Shown: positions 1-8,284 of the stretch, piece by piece | How the letters are laid out: each line of letters opens with the position of its first letter | How positions within the stretch are numbered: the stretch's first letter is position 1 | Source: Catellatospora citrea | Lineage (GTDB): Bacteria > Actinomycetota > Actinomycetes > Mycobacteriales > Micromonosporaceae | Direction: 5' to 3' | NCBI RefSeq assembly: GCF_003610235.1 | Contig: NZ_RAPR01000002.1 | Span: 155,004-219,003 of the forward strand | Length of the DNA stretch: 64,000 nucleotides | Program-made: the position numbers and the translations under genes | The notes under the pieces: generated by a model | The model's database searches: none | What the model saw: only the letters and a program-made list of their open reading frames with translations | What the model was told of the DNA's origin: nothing

Positions 1-730
1 CGAACAGGCCGTCGAAGAACAACCGCGCCCGCAGCAGCCGCTGCACCGCGTCGTAGCCGCCCTGCTCGGTCCCGTCGGCCTCGGTCACGTGGCTGGCCCG
101 CAGCACCGCGCCGGTGCCGGTCAGCCGGTCGGCGAAGCCGTCGGCGCAGGCGGCTCCGGAGTGCTCCTCGACGGGTCCTGTGATCATGGCCAGGCGCAGG
201 CGGCCCGCGGCCAGCAGCAGTTCCGCCGCCCGCCGCCCGCCGTCGGTGTAGTCCGCGCCGACCGAGGGCAGCGGCGTGCGGGAGCCACCGGTGTTCACCA
301 CGACCACGGGCAGGCCCTGCCGGTGCAGGTCACGCAGGTGGTCCAGGGCCACGCCGGGGTCGATCGCGAGCACGCCGTCGACCGCGTGGCCGCGTACGTT
401 CGCCGCGAAGCGCTCCAGCGCCGGGGCCCCACCCGCGGCCGAGTGCAGCAGCAGGCCGTAGCCGGACGGCTCCACCACGTCGGCGACGCCCTGCAGCAAC
501 TCCGGCATCCACGGCGTGCGCAGCGTCGGGGCGAGCACGCCGACCGTGCGGGTGCGCCCGCGGGCCAGGTCGACGGCGCGGGAACTGGGCACGTACCCGG
601 TCTCCGCCATGATCTCCTCGATGCGGGCCTGGGTGGCCCGGTCGACGTCGGGCCGGCCGTTGAGCACCCGCGACACCGTCGCCTTGCTCACCCCGGCCAG
701 CCGGGCGACGTCGGCGATCGTCACGCGCAT
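1..730 (-). CDS. LacI-family transcriptional regulator, C-terminus cut by window edge
   Basis: About 243 codons are visible and the stop lies beyond base 1. The N-terminus (MRVTIADVARLAGVSKATVS) is the classical LacI helix-turn-helix followed by RVLNG, the hinge-helix region. The rest is a periplasmic-binding-protein-like ligand domain (VGVLAPTLRTPWMPELLQGV and a VDGVLAI segment). Such proteins usually repress sugar-uptake or sugar-utilisation genes; the target here cannot be told because the downstream side is outside the window. A GGTACCGGTACC palindrome sits about 31 bp upstream of the ATG and may be an autoregulatory operator. Family assignment is secure; ligand unknown. Confidence 0.93.
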   Translation of the reverse strand, partial: MRVTIADVARLAGVSKATVSRVLNGRPDVDRATQARIEEIMAETGYVPSSRAVDLARGRTRTVGVLAPTLRTPWMPELLQGVADVVEPSGYGLLLHSAAGGAPALERFAANVRGHAVDGVLAIDPGVALDHLRDLHRQGLPVVVVNTGGSRTPLPSVGADYTDGGRRAAELLLAAGRLRLAMITGPVEEHSGAACADGFADRLTGTGAVLRASHVTEADGTEQGGYDAVQRLLRARLFFDGLF

Positions 731-760
731 GTAGACCTCCGAGAAACCACGCCGTCTCGC

Positions 761-772
761 GGTACCGGTACC
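761..772. promoter_or_regulatory. Palindrome GGTACCGGTACC, candidate LacI-family operator
   Basis: A perfect 12-bp palindrome with a central CG lies 31 bp upstream of the LacI-type start codon, in the spacer shared with the divergent glyoxalase-like gene. LacI-family operators are usually even palindromes with central CG. The position fits autoregulation; the match is by eye only. Confidence 0.35.
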
Positions 773-876
773 GGACCGGTGGCGGCTACACACGGTAAGC
801 GGCCGCGAGGCTGCGATGTCAAGACCGCTCGGGTATCCGGTCGGCTCGAACCGACTACCCGGCTAGGGTGACCGCC

Positions 877-1239
877 ATGCCGTACATCTCCTCCGTCGTC
901 ATCCACTGCCGCGACCCGTACCTGATGGCGCCCTTCTGGAGCCTGGTCACCGGCCTGCCCGTGCACGAGGAGGACGTCGTCAAACTCGCCGAACGCAGCC
1001 TGGCCGAGCGCGAGTCGGTGCTGCTGCACGACCCGTCGGGCACCGAGCCGGACGTGTGGCTCGCGCAGGCCGTCGACCTGCTGCCGGTCGGCCGCATCCA
1101 CCTGGACATCGTGGCCGACGACGAGGAGCGGGCCGCGATCGTCGCCGCCGGTGCGACGCTGGTCCGCGAGCAGGATGACCTGACCGTGTACACCGACCCC
1201 GAGGGCAACGAGTTCTGCCTGCTCCGCGAGCGCCACTGA
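877..1239 (+). CDS. VOC/glyoxalase-like domain protein
   Basis: A 120-residue single vicinal-oxygen-chelate domain. It begins MPYISSVVIHCRDPYLMAPF, the usual beta-strand with a potential metal His, and has RIHLDIV in the middle and a C-terminal YTDPEGNEFCL with the conserved Glu of the fold. The substrate is unknown; members range from enzymes to binding proteins. I chose ATG 877 because AGGGTG lies 7 bp upstream; a GTG at 868 is an in-frame alternative. It is divergent from the LacI-type gene, so co-regulation is possible but unproven. Confidence 0.85.
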   Translation: MPYISSVVIHCRDPYLMAPFWSLVTGLPVHEEDVVKLAERSLAERESVLLHDPSGTEPDVWLAQAVDLLPVGRIHLDIVADDEERAAIVAAGATLVREQDDLTVYTDPEGNEFCLLRERH

Positions 1240-1336
1240 GCTCCGCGCGATCCGGCCTTCGGAGCCGCCTCCCGCTGGGACAATGGAACGGCCGGTCAAG
1301 TAGACCGGGCGGACATCGCCGGTGAGGAGACCTGCC

Positions 1337-2326
1337 GTGCGCGCGATCGAGTACGACCACTTCGGCGGCTACGACGTGCTCGACCTCGTCGAGGCGCCGC
1401 TGCCGCCCGTCGCGGACGGGCAGGCACTGGTCCGGATGACGATCGCCGGGGTCAGTCCACTGGACGAGACGGTGCGCGCCGGCCACCTGGCCCCGGCCCT
1501 GCACAAGCCGCTGCCGATCCGCCCCGGTGGCACCGGGACCGGGGTCGTCGAGCAACCCGGCGCGTCCGGCCTCCCCCGGGGCGCACGCGTCGTCGTGAGC
1601 GGCGGCCGCTATGGCGTCAGCGCCGACGGCTGCTGGGCCGAGTACGTCGCCGTCGACCCGGCGAACCTGGTCGCCGTGCCCGATGCCGTCGACGACGAGG
1701 CCGCCGCCGCGCTGACCACGGGGGCCGGTTATCTCACCGCCTACCTCGCGTTGACCGAGCTGGCCGCGTTCCGGCCCGGGCAGACCGTGCTCGCGCCCGG
1801 CGTCGGCGGAGCGGTCGGGCAGGGCGGCGTCGAGGTCGCCCGGGTGCTCGGCGCGGCCCACGCGATCACCACCGCCACCGGCACCGACAAGGCCGAACAA
1901 GGCCGCGCCGCCGGGTACGAGGTGATCGACCTGTCCCAGGAGTCGCTGCGCGACGGTGTCGCCCGGCTCACCGGCGGCAGGGGCGTCGACGTCGTGCTCG
2001 ACGGAGTCGGCGGGCAGCTCACCGGGGAGGCCCTCGGCTGCCTGGCCGTCGACGGCACGCTGATCAGCATCGGGTACGCCGCCGGCACCCACGCCGACAT
2101 CAACGTCACCGACCTGATCTGGAAGAACGCCCACATCCACGGGTTCCGGTTCGCACTGTTCACCCCCGAGCAGGTGAACGCGGCGAACACCGCGCTGCTC
2201 GCCCGGCTCGCCGCCGGGGACCTGCACCCGGCGGTGGCGCAGGTGTTCGGGCTCGCGCAGGCGGCCGCGGCGCAGCAGCTGCTCGCCGAGGGCCGCCCGT
2301 TCGGCCGGGTCCTGCTCGCGGTCTAG
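1337..2326 (+). CDS. Quinone-oxidoreductase-type zinc-independent medium-chain dehydrogenase
   Basis: A 329-residue MDR protein of the NADPH:quinone oxidoreductase class. It has the GroES-like N-terminal fold (RAIEYDHFGGYDVLDLVEAPLP), then a nucleotide-binding segment containing LAPGVGGAVGQGGVEVARVLGA, and lacks the structural-zinc cysteine cluster. It probably reduces a quinone or enone with NADPH. The start is the GTG at 1337, with GAGGAGA 8-12 bp upstream; an upstream in-frame GTG at 1322 lies on top of that site and is less likely. A second MDR gene with a zinc site follows 71 bp downstream. Confidence 0.88.
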   Translation: MRAIEYDHFGGYDVLDLVEAPLPPVADGQALVRMTIAGVSPLDETVRAGHLAPALHKPLPIRPGGTGTGVVEQPGASGLPRGARVVVSGGRYGVSADGCWAEYVAVDPANLVAVPDAVDDEAAAALTTGAGYLTAYLALTELAAFRPGQTVLAPGVGGAVGQGGVEVARVLGAAHAITTATGTDKAEQGRAAGYEVIDLSQESLRDGVARLTGGRGVDVVLDGVGGQLTGEALGCLAVDGTLISIGYAAGTHADINVTDLIWKNAHIHGFRFALFTPEQVNAANTALLARLAAGDLHPAVAQVFGLAQAAAAQQLLAEGRPFGRVLLAV

Positions 2327-2397
2327 CCGCCCGGCCGTGGGGCGCGCCGCGGGGCATCCCGGCGACCGGGGCGAACTGCCGCGACTACGATGATCAC

Positions 2398-3450
2398 ATG
2401 CGCGCAACGGTGATCTACGGCCCCCACGACGTGCGGATCGAGGACGTGCCCGATCCTGTCCTGGTGCACCCGACCGACGCCGTGGTCCGGGTGACGCACG
2501 CCTGCATCTGCGGCAGCGACCTGTGGGCCTACCAGGGCGTCGCCAAGCGGGAGCCGGGACAGCGGATCGGCCACGAGTTCCTGGGCGTCGTCGAGTCCAC
2601 GGGTGCTGACGTCACCGGCGTCAAGCCCGGTGACACGGTGGTGGCCCCGTTCGTGTGGTCCGACGGCAGCTGCGAGTTCTGCCGGGAGGGCCTGCACACC
2701 TCCTGCCCGGTCGGCGGCTTCTGGGGCCAGCCGGGCTCCGACGGTGGCCAGGGCCAGGCGGTGCGGGTCCCGTACGCCGACGGCACCCTGGTCAAGCTGC
2801 CGTCCGGGCTCGGCGACGCGGAACTCGTCAAGATCCTCGCGCTGTCCGATGTGATGTCGACCGGACACCACGCCGCGCTCGCCGCCGGGGTGCGCAAGGG
2901 CGCCACGGTCGCCGTGGTGGGCGACGGCGCGGTCGGCCTGTGCGGCGTGCTCGCCGCGCACCGGCTGGGCGCCGAGCGCATCATCGCGCTGGGCCGCCAC
3001 GACGCCCGTACCGCGCTGGCCAGGCGGTTCGGTGCGACCGACGTGGTGCCCGAGCGCGGTGACGAGGCCGTCGCCGTGGTGCGCGAGCTGACCGGCGGCC
3101 AGGGCGCGCACGCGGTCATCGAAGCGGTCGGCACCGAGCAGTCGATGCGCACCGCGATCGGGGTGGCCCGCGACGGCGGCGCGGTCGGTTTCGTCGGGGT
3201 CCCGCACGGCGGTTCGGCCGGCGTCGACATCGGTGACATGTTCGGCCGCAACGTGGCGCTGCGCGGCGGGGTCGCGCCCGCCCGTGCGTACATCCCGGAG
3301 CTGCTGGCCGACGTGCTGGCCGGGAGGCTGGACCCGTCGCCGGTCTTCGACTCCTCCGTCGAGCTCGACGGGGTGCCGGGCGGATATGCCGCGATGAACG
3401 ATCGGAAGGCGCTGAAAGTGCTGGTGCGCCCGAACGGTGGGTCGGTGTAG
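2398..3450 (+). CDS. Zinc-dependent alcohol dehydrogenase family protein
   Basis: A 350-residue zinc-type MDR. Catalytic-zinc ligands are visible as ACICGSDLW and GHEFLG (GHE motif), and the structural-zinc lobe as CEFCREGLHTSC. The cofactor domain carries VAVVGDGAVGLCGVLAA (GxGxxG). It should oxidise or reduce an alcohol/aldehyde with NAD(P); the substrate cannot be inferred. The next gene, an Lrp-type regulator, begins about 11 bp after the stop, so the pair may be co-transcribed and the regulator may control this enzyme. Confidence 0.9.
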   Translation: MRATVIYGPHDVRIEDVPDPVLVHPTDAVVRVTHACICGSDLWAYQGVAKREPGQRIGHEFLGVVESTGADVTGVKPGDTVVAPFVWSDGSCEFCREGLHTSCPVGGFWGQPGSDGGQGQAVRVPYADGTLVKLPSGLGDAELVKILALSDVMSTGHHAALAAGVRKGATVAVVGDGAVGLCGVLAAHRLGAERIIALGRHDARTALARRFGATDVVPERGDEAVAVVRELTGGQGAHAVIEAVGTEQSMRTAIGVARDGGAVGFVGVPHGGSAGVDIGDMFGRNVALRGGVAPARAYIPELLADVLAGRLDPSPVFDSSVELDGVPGGYAAMNDRKALKVLVRPNGGSV

Positions 3451-3460
3451 CTTGAGCGCC

Positions 3461-3913
3461 GTGGAAGAGACCGACCAGGCCATCGTTTCGGCCCTGACCG
3501 CTGACGGGCGCATGTCGTACACGGACCTGGCCGAGAAGGTCGGGCTGTCCGTGTCCGCCGTCCACCAGCGGGTACGCAGGCTGGAGCAGCGCGGCGTGAT
3601 CATCGGGTACGGCGCGCGGGTCGACTACAACGCGATCGGCCTGCCGCTGACCGCGTTCGTGGCGATCCGCCCGTTCGACCCGGCGCAGCCCGACGACGCC
3701 CCCGAGCGCCTGGCGCACCTGTCCGAGATCGAGTCGTGCTTCTCGGTGGCCGGGGAGGACTTCTACATCCTGCTGGTGCGCGTCGCGTCACCGGTCGACC
3801 TGGAGCGCCTGCTGCAGGAGATCCGCACCTCGGCCAACGTCACCACGCGCACGACCGTGGTGCTGTCCACCCCGTTCGAGCAGCGCGCCCCCCGCATCCA
3901 CCTGGCCGACTGA
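3461..3913 (+). CDS. Lrp/AsnC-family transcriptional regulator
   Basis: About 150 residues: an N-terminal winged helix-turn-helix (DQAIVSALTADGRMSYTDLA then VGLSVSAVHQRVRRLEQRGV) and a C-terminal RAM ligand-binding domain (FSVAGEDFYILLVRVASPVDLERLL). These bind amino acids or other small molecules as octamers. The start is uncertain: GTG 3461 gives the usual short lead before the first helix, while TTG 3452 is in frame and possible. It follows the zinc dehydrogenase closely and is convergent with the next gene, 5 bp away. Confidence 0.92.
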   Translation: MEETDQAIVSALTADGRMSYTDLAEKVGLSVSAVHQRVRRLEQRGVIIGYGARVDYNAIGLPLTAFVAIRPFDPAQPDDAPERLAHLSEIESCFSVAGEDFYILLVRVASPVDLERLLQEIRTSANVTTRTTVVLSTPFEQRAPRIHLAD

Positions 3914-3918
3914 GCCGC

Positions 3919-4536
3919 CTACCAGGGGCAGCACGGCAGTGGCGCGGGCAGGAACAGCGCGGTGAGGCCGATGGCGGCCAGCCCGGTCATCGTGGCGGTG
4001 ACGCCGACGGCGAGCCGGGCGACCGTTGGCCGCTGCCGGGCCGGTGCCCTCCGCACGTGGCGGACGACCACCGCCACCGTGCCCGCCAGTGTCACGGCAC
4101 CGGCCAGCAGCACCGGCAGGCCCCAGCGCTCGTGCACGTCGTAGCCCTGGAACAGCAGCGGCCGGGCGACCATCAGGAGCAGGCCGGGCAGCGGCGCGAG
4201 GGCGGCGCAGGCCTGCGCCACCACCAGCCAGGCCCGCTCGGCGCCCGCGCCGCCGCCGACCTGGTGGAACAGCTGCACCGACAGCATGCCCAGGCCGGCC
4301 GGCAGCAACGCCGCCGCGGCCAGGTGCCACAGCCAGTACCGCAGGACGACGTCCTGATCGGAGGGCTGCACGACCCCGACGAGTGTCCAGCCGATCGCCG
4401 CGAAGATCACGGCGCCGCCGATGCCGGCCACGCCCGCGAAGAACGGGTACAGCAGTCGCCGCGCCGCCGAGGCGGAGGTCCACGCGAGCGCGCCGAGATG
4501 CATGTCGGTCGTCGTGCCCGTAGCCGGGTCGGCCAT
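3919..4536 (-). CDS. Five-helix integral membrane protein, function unknown
   Basis: A 205-residue protein with about five hydrophobic helices (residues ~29-56, 70-90, 103-126, 138-160, 173-197). I recognise no catalytic motif. Longer versions of this frame start upstream, but the ATG at 4536 has a GGTGGTGAC ribosome-binding sequence just before it and removes a non-membrane, low-quality leader of 80 residues. The C-terminus ends in a short Pro/Cys-rich tail. No function assigned. Confidence 0.7.
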   Translation of the reverse strand: MADPATGTTTDMHLGALAWTSASAARRLLYPFFAGVAGIGGAVIFAAIGWTLVGVVQPSDQDVVLRYWLWHLAAAALLPAGLGMLSVQLFHQVGGGAGAERAWLVVAQACAALAPLPGLLLMVARPLLFQGYDVHERWGLPVLLAGAVTLAGTVAVVVRHVRRAPARQRPTVARLAVGVTATMTGLAAIGLTALFLPAPLPCCPW

Positions 4537-4693
4537 GTCACCACCGTTTCGCTCCCGACCGCGGGACGCGGTCACCCGTGAGGATTCTGTCCTATGTGGT
4601 GTTAGCACAGTGTTAGCGTTCGTGATCCCGGGCGGTCCACGGTCCGCGGCAGAGGATCTGGCTCCTTCACTGTGACACTGCCAGACTGGTGGC

Positions 4694-5272
4694 GTGGACA
4701 CGCTGGCAGTGATCATTACGACGCTCGGGGGCGCGCTGTCCGCGACGCTCGGTGTTCTGGTCGGCGGGGTGGTCACTCGCCGGGCCCAGGAGCGTCATTG
4801 GCTACGTGACAAGCAGATGCGCGCGTACGAGGAACTGTTCTCGCAGTACGCCCGGTTCATGATGGCACTGCGGCAGGGGCACTCGGCCCGCATGCCGGTC
4901 ATCTTCGACTGGGGAGCCTGGAGCGCCGCGCTCACCACGGCGAGCCTGGTCGCGCCGCTGAGCGTGGCGCGGGCCATCGATGCGTTCGGGGACGCCGTCG
5001 GCGTCTTCCTCGATGCGGTGTCCAGCCGGGATCCCGTCACGGATCCCGTCGACGAAGACGTGCTGAACGATGCGTCGCGACCGGCGGCTGCGGCACAGCT
5101 GGCCCTGGTGAACGCGATCCGTCGGTCCGTGGGGCGTGCTCTGACGGAACTGCCGTTCTACCTCGGCGGCACGCTCGGCGACCATCCCGAAGGAGGCACT
5201 CGCCCGAGCCGCCTGCACGCCCAGGCAGCCAGCGATCGGCCGGCACCCGAACCGACCCCGGCGGATTCGTAG
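4694..5272 (+). CDS. Hypothetical protein with N-terminal membrane anchor
   Basis: A 192-residue protein from a GTG start. The first ~25 residues (DTLAVIITTLGGALSATLGV and on) form one hydrophobic segment, followed by a charged helix (RRAQERHWLRDKQMRAYEEL) and a mostly helical soluble domain with a disordered Pro-rich tail. This layout recurs in actinobacterial hypothetical proteins of unknown role. No catalytic motif seen. It is alone between divergent and convergent neighbours. Confidence 0.65.
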   Translation: MDTLAVIITTLGGALSATLGVLVGGVVTRRAQERHWLRDKQMRAYEELFSQYARFMMALRQGHSARMPVIFDWGAWSAALTTASLVAPLSVARAIDAFGDAVGVFLDAVSSRDPVTDPVDEDVLNDASRPAAAAQLALVNAIRRSVGRALTELPFYLGGTLGDHPEGGTRPSRLHAQAASDRPAPEPTPADS

Positions 5273-5307
5273 CGCGTTCCTCGGCAGCAGCGCCGCCGTC
5301 CGGTCGC

Positions 5308-5327
5308 CGAGCCCGGATTCCGGCTCG
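5308..5327. terminator. Small hairpin between convergent genes
   Basis: CGAGC-C-CGG-ATT-CCG-GCTCG forms a short bulged stem between the hypothetical gene and apbE, which converge. It is a plausible but weak bidirectional terminator; there is no T-run. Confidence 0.35.
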
Positions 5328-5348
5328 TGAACATCCGGTGTCCGGAAC

Positions 5349-6116
5349 TCACGAGCAGAACCAGTCGGGGGTCACCCGGGTGTGCCCGTCCCGGCCGATC
5401 AGCAGCCCCCGGTAGCCGGTGCCGGTTAGCAGGTCCAGGCCGGTGACTCCCCTGGCGGCGGCCGCGGTCGCGAACACGTCGGCCCACAGCAGCGACGGCC
5501 CGATGACGGTCACCCCGGCCACCTCGGCCGTGGGCGATCCGCGGTACGGGTCCACGATGTGCGCGCCGCGCCGCGCGGTGCCGGAGGTGGCGACCGCGCC
5601 CGACGCCAGGGTCACCACCTCGGCCAACCGTGACGGCCGCAGCGGATCCTCCACGCCGACGCGCCACGGCGGGTGCCCGGCGGCGGTCGACACGATCACG
5701 TCGCCACCGGCGTTGAGGCAGCAGTCCGCACCGGACAGCAGCCTCGCCGCCCGCGCCACGGCCCAGCCCTTCACCAGCCCGGACGGGTCCCACGTCCGCT
5801 CGCCGCCGGGGCCGGGCAGCCGCGCGTCGAACCATCCGCCGGTGCGTTCGCGGGCGTCGTCGCACAGCTGCGCGACCTCGGCCACCCAGGGATGCGCGGC
5901 GGCGACGGTCAGCTCACCCCGGTTGATCCGGCTCACCGCACTGTCCGCCCGGTACGTGCTGAACACCGCGTCGGCCTCGCGCAGCAGCGCGAACACGGCG
6001 TCGACGGTCCGCTCGACGGGCGCCGAGTCCAGACCGGGCCCGCGCAGGTGCAGGCTCACCGGCATGCCCATGATCTGCTCGACCCAGGCCCGCCGGGGCG
6101 GCGCGAGCGTGTTCAC
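5349..6116 (-). CDS. apbE: FAD:protein FMN transferase (ApbE)
   Basis: A 255-residue ApbE-family flavin transferase, which covalently links FMN from FAD to a threonine of an extracytoplasmic acceptor. Family features seen: VFALLREADAVFSTYRADSA (the core following the N-terminal strand), DPSGLVKGWAVARAARLL, CCLNAGGDVIVS (NxGGD), and SGTARRGAHIVDPYRG before a last Thr-rich stretch. The GTG start overlaps the stop of the upstream FMN-binding gene by 4 bases, so the two are translationally coupled. Its likely substrate is that neighbour. I see no clear lipobox, so localisation is uncertain. Confidence 0.95.
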   Translation of the reverse strand: MNTLAPPRRAWVEQIMGMPVSLHLRGPGLDSAPVERTVDAVFALLREADAVFSTYRADSAVSRINRGELTVAAAHPWVAEVAQLCDDARERTGGWFDARLPGPGGERTWDPSGLVKGWAVARAARLLSGADCCLNAGGDVIVSTAAGHPPWRVGVEDPLRPSRLAEVVTLASGAVATSGTARRGAHIVDPYRGSPTAEVAGVTVIGPSLLWADVFATAAAARGVTGLDLLTGTGYRGLLIGRDGHTRVTPDWFCS

Positions 6117-6544
6117 CGCAGGTGCGCCCGGTCGATCGCGGACTGCAGCGAGCCCAGGTAGGCCCGGCTGGTCGCGGTGGCGCCGGAGACGGTGTCGACC
6201 TCTGCCGACTGCGCCTCGAGCACCTGCTCCCGCAGCCGCGGCAGGGCGAGCTCGTTCAGCACCAGCGAGTGCTCGTGCACCGTGTGCTTCTGCAGGACCT
6301 CCACGTCGGCGATGCGCCCGCCCGCGAAGGTGACCCGGACCTGCACGGTGCCGTAGTCCGTGACCACGGCGTCGCCGTCGACGACCCGCCCGCCGGCGAT
6401 CGCGACGGGCGGCGGGGCGGTCGAGGGCGTCGACGCGTTCGCCGACCCGGCATGCGGCACCGCGTCGCCGAGGCTGGTGCGGTAGCTGAACAGCCCGACC
6501 AGGCCTGCGATCGTGGCCAGCAGGAAGAACGTGATCTTACGCAT
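6113..6544 (-). CDS. FMN-binding domain protein, likely covalently flavinylated electron carrier
   Basis: 143 residues: an N-terminal signal/anchor helix (MRKITFFLLATIAGLVGLF), a Ser/Thr/Pro linker, then an FMN-binding domain of the NqrC/RnfG type. The flavinylation motif appears as DTVSGATATS (family pattern SGATxTS), whose threonine is the expected attachment site for ApbE. The protein should sit on the outer face of the membrane and relay electrons. The gene lies 3 bp after the ferric-reductase-like gene and overlaps apbE by 4 bases, forming a clear operon. Confidence 0.93.
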   Translation of the reverse strand: MRKITFFLLATIAGLVGLFSYRTSLGDAVPHAGSANASTPSTAPPPVAIAGGRVVDGDAVVTDYGTVQVRVTFAGGRIADVEVLQKHTVHEHSLVLNELALPRLREQVLEAQSAEVDTVSGATATSRAYLGSLQSAIDRAHLR

Positions 6545-6547
6545 CGG

Positions 6548-7933
6548 TCACCACCCGAACCGCTCGTCGTGGACCTGCCGGGCGGGCACGCCGGCCGTCC
6601 GCAGCGCGGCCCGGGCCGCCGCCATCCAGGGCGGGGGGCCGCACAGGAACACGTCCCGCCCGGCCAGCTCCGGGACCAGGTGGGTCAGCGCCTCGTGGTC
6701 GGTGTAGCGCTCGGCCAGCTCGGCGGTCAGCCACGAGGCGCGCCCGGTCGGCGGGGGACCGGGCAGGTAGATCACCTGTGCGCCGCGTTCGGCCGCGATG
6801 CCGTCGATCTCGTCGCGCAGCACCAGCTCGTCGGCGCTGCGCGCCCGGTAGATCAGGGTCAGCTCGCGGTCGGCGTACCGCATGCCCTCCAGCAGCGCGC
6901 GCATCGGCGTGATGCCGATGCCCGCGGCCATCAGCAGCACCCGCTCGCCGCGGCGGCGGTCCTCGGTGAGGGTGCCGAACGGGCCCTCGATCAGCACCGC
7001 GGTGCCCGGCGTCGCCCCGGCCAGGCGCGCGCCGTCGTCGCCCGCGGCCCGGAAGGTGAACCGCAGCCGGTCCGCGCGCGGGGCCTCGGACAGCGAGAAC
7101 GGGTGCGCCCGGCTCCAGCCGCGGCCGGTGCGCAGCCGCCAGGTCAGGAACTGACCGGGCCGGGCCGCCAGCCGGTCCAGTCGCCGCCCCGACAGGTACA
7201 CGGAGTACACGTCGGACGCCTCGTGGCGCACCTCGCCGACGGTGAGCCGGTGGCGGCGCGACAGCCACAGCGGCCGCCCGACCCGGAACGCCAGCAGCGC
7301 GGCGGCAGCGCAGCCCCACAGTGTCCACCAGTAGGCCGTGGCGGCGGGGGAGGTGACGAAGTGCGCCCCGTTCCACAGCTGGTGCGGCAGGGCCAGGCCC
7401 ACCCCGAGGTAGGCGTACAGGTGCAGCAGGTGCCAGTTCTCGTAGCGGACCCGGCGGCGGGCCGCCCGCACCGACAGCGCCACGACGAGCACCAGCAGCG
7501 CGGTCCCGGCCGCGGCCAGCAGCATGCCCGGGTAGCGCACCACCAGATCGACCAGTTGGGCGAGCGCGCCGGTGCCGGTGGACACGGCGTAGCCGACCAC
7601 GACGAGCACCACGTGCGCCACCATCAGCCAGCACGAGGTGAAGCCGAGCAGCCGGTGGATCCGGGCCAGCCGGTCCTGCCCCCAGGCACGCTCCACCCAG
7701 GGCACCCGCGCCATCGCGAGCACCTGCAGCAGGAGCAGATCGGCGGCGACCAGCCCGGTGAGACGGGCCGCGGTCACCAGTCCGGTGCCGTCGGCGCTCA
7801 GCGCGGCCACACCGCCGGCGGACACCCACAGCGCCGCCACCACCAGCACGGTGACGCAGGCCAGCGCGGCGGTCACGGCGCGTCCGACGGCCCGGTCGCG
7901 GGGCCGGGGGAGCGGGATTCGGTCAGGGGTCAC
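6548..7933 (-). CDS. Ferric-reductase-like transmembrane flavoprotein (heme b / FAD / NAD)
   Basis: About 461 residues. The N-terminal half has about six membrane helices with a ferric-reductase-like core and paired histidines (LARIHRLLGF, AHVVLVVVGYAV, YENWHLLHLYAYLGVGLALPH). The C-terminal half is a ferredoxin-NADP-reductase-type unit: RAHPFSLSE for FAD, GIGITPMRALLEG for NAD(P), and FLCGPPPWMAAAR at the end. It likely moves electrons from cytoplasmic NAD(P)H across the membrane to the FMN protein encoded next. I chose GTG 7933; an upstream in-frame GTG (7990) would place a strong inverted repeat inside the gene. Confidence 0.9.
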   Translation of the reverse strand: MTPDRIPLPRPRDRAVGRAVTAALACVTVLVVAALWVSAGGVAALSADGTGLVTAARLTGLVAADLLLLQVLAMARVPWVERAWGQDRLARIHRLLGFTSCWLMVAHVVLVVVGYAVSTGTGALAQLVDLVVRYPGMLLAAAGTALLVLVVALSVRAARRRVRYENWHLLHLYAYLGVGLALPHQLWNGAHFVTSPAATAYWWTLWGCAAAALLAFRVGRPLWLSRRHRLTVGEVRHEASDVYSVYLSGRRLDRLAARPGQFLTWRLRTGRGWSRAHPFSLSEAPRADRLRFTFRAAGDDGARLAGATPGTAVLIEGPFGTLTEDRRRGERVLLMAAGIGITPMRALLEGMRYADRELTLIYRARSADELVLRDEIDGIAAERGAQVIYLPGPPPTGRASWLTAELAERYTDHEALTHLVPELAGRDVFLCGPPPWMAAARAALRTAGVPARQVHDERFGW

Positions 7934-7950
7934 GCCACGGCGAGTCGCGA

Positions 7951-7997
7951 CAGGGGCGCGCAGTTCCCGGTATGGCACCGGAAACCGCACGCCCCTG
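7951..7997. repeat. Imperfect 47-bp inverted repeat (two 21-base arms)
   Basis: Arms at 7951-7971 and 7977-7997 pair with three mismatches around the loop ATGGC; the outer CAGGGGCG/CGCCCCTG is perfect. It lies between the tautomerase stop and the ferric-reductase start, both on the minus strand, so it could terminate the upstream transcript. The arm's GGGAACTGCGCGCCCC core resembles intergenic repeats I recall from streptomycetes. Confidence 0.6.
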
Positions 7998-8016
7998 CTT
8001 CCCGCCGACAGGCGCC

Positions 8017-8256
8017 CTAGCGGGAGCCCTCCGCGCGCTGCTGCTCGCGGTACTGCGGGACGGACAGGCCGCCCCGGCCCCAGTTCTCGAGTTCGACCTC
8101 GTCGATGACGACGAACGTCGAGTCCAGCGGCTTGTCCAGCACGTCCAGCAGCAACTGGCTGACGCCGGCGATGAGTGCCGCCTTCTGCTCGGCGGTCGCG
8201 GCCGTCGTGCCCGGGAGGTTGCCCTCGCGGGTGATCTGGATGTTGACGATGGGCAT
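8017..8256 (-). CDS. 4-oxalocrotonate tautomerase family protein
   Basis: A 79-residue tautomerase-fold protein. After Met removal it begins PIVNIQITREGN, exposing the catalytic N-terminal proline, and ends with the typical DEVELENWGRGGLS stretch. These small hexamers interconvert keto/enol acids. GAAGAGGA precedes the ATG at a good distance. It follows the short-chain dehydrogenase by 28 bp on the same strand, so the two are probably co-transcribed and TetR-controlled. Substrate unknown. Confidence 0.92.
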   Translation of the reverse strand: MPIVNIQITREGNLPGTTAATAEQKAALIAGVSQLLLDVLDKPLDSTFVVIDEVELENWGRGGLSVPQYREQQRAEGSR

Positions 8257-8284
8257 GATCGGTCCTCTTCGGTGGTCGGGCAGG

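Noticed and set aside
7934..7990. Longer N-terminus of the ferric-reductase-like protein from GTG 7990
   Set aside because: It would put the strong inverted repeat 7951-7997 inside the gene; residues are not membrane- or family-like.
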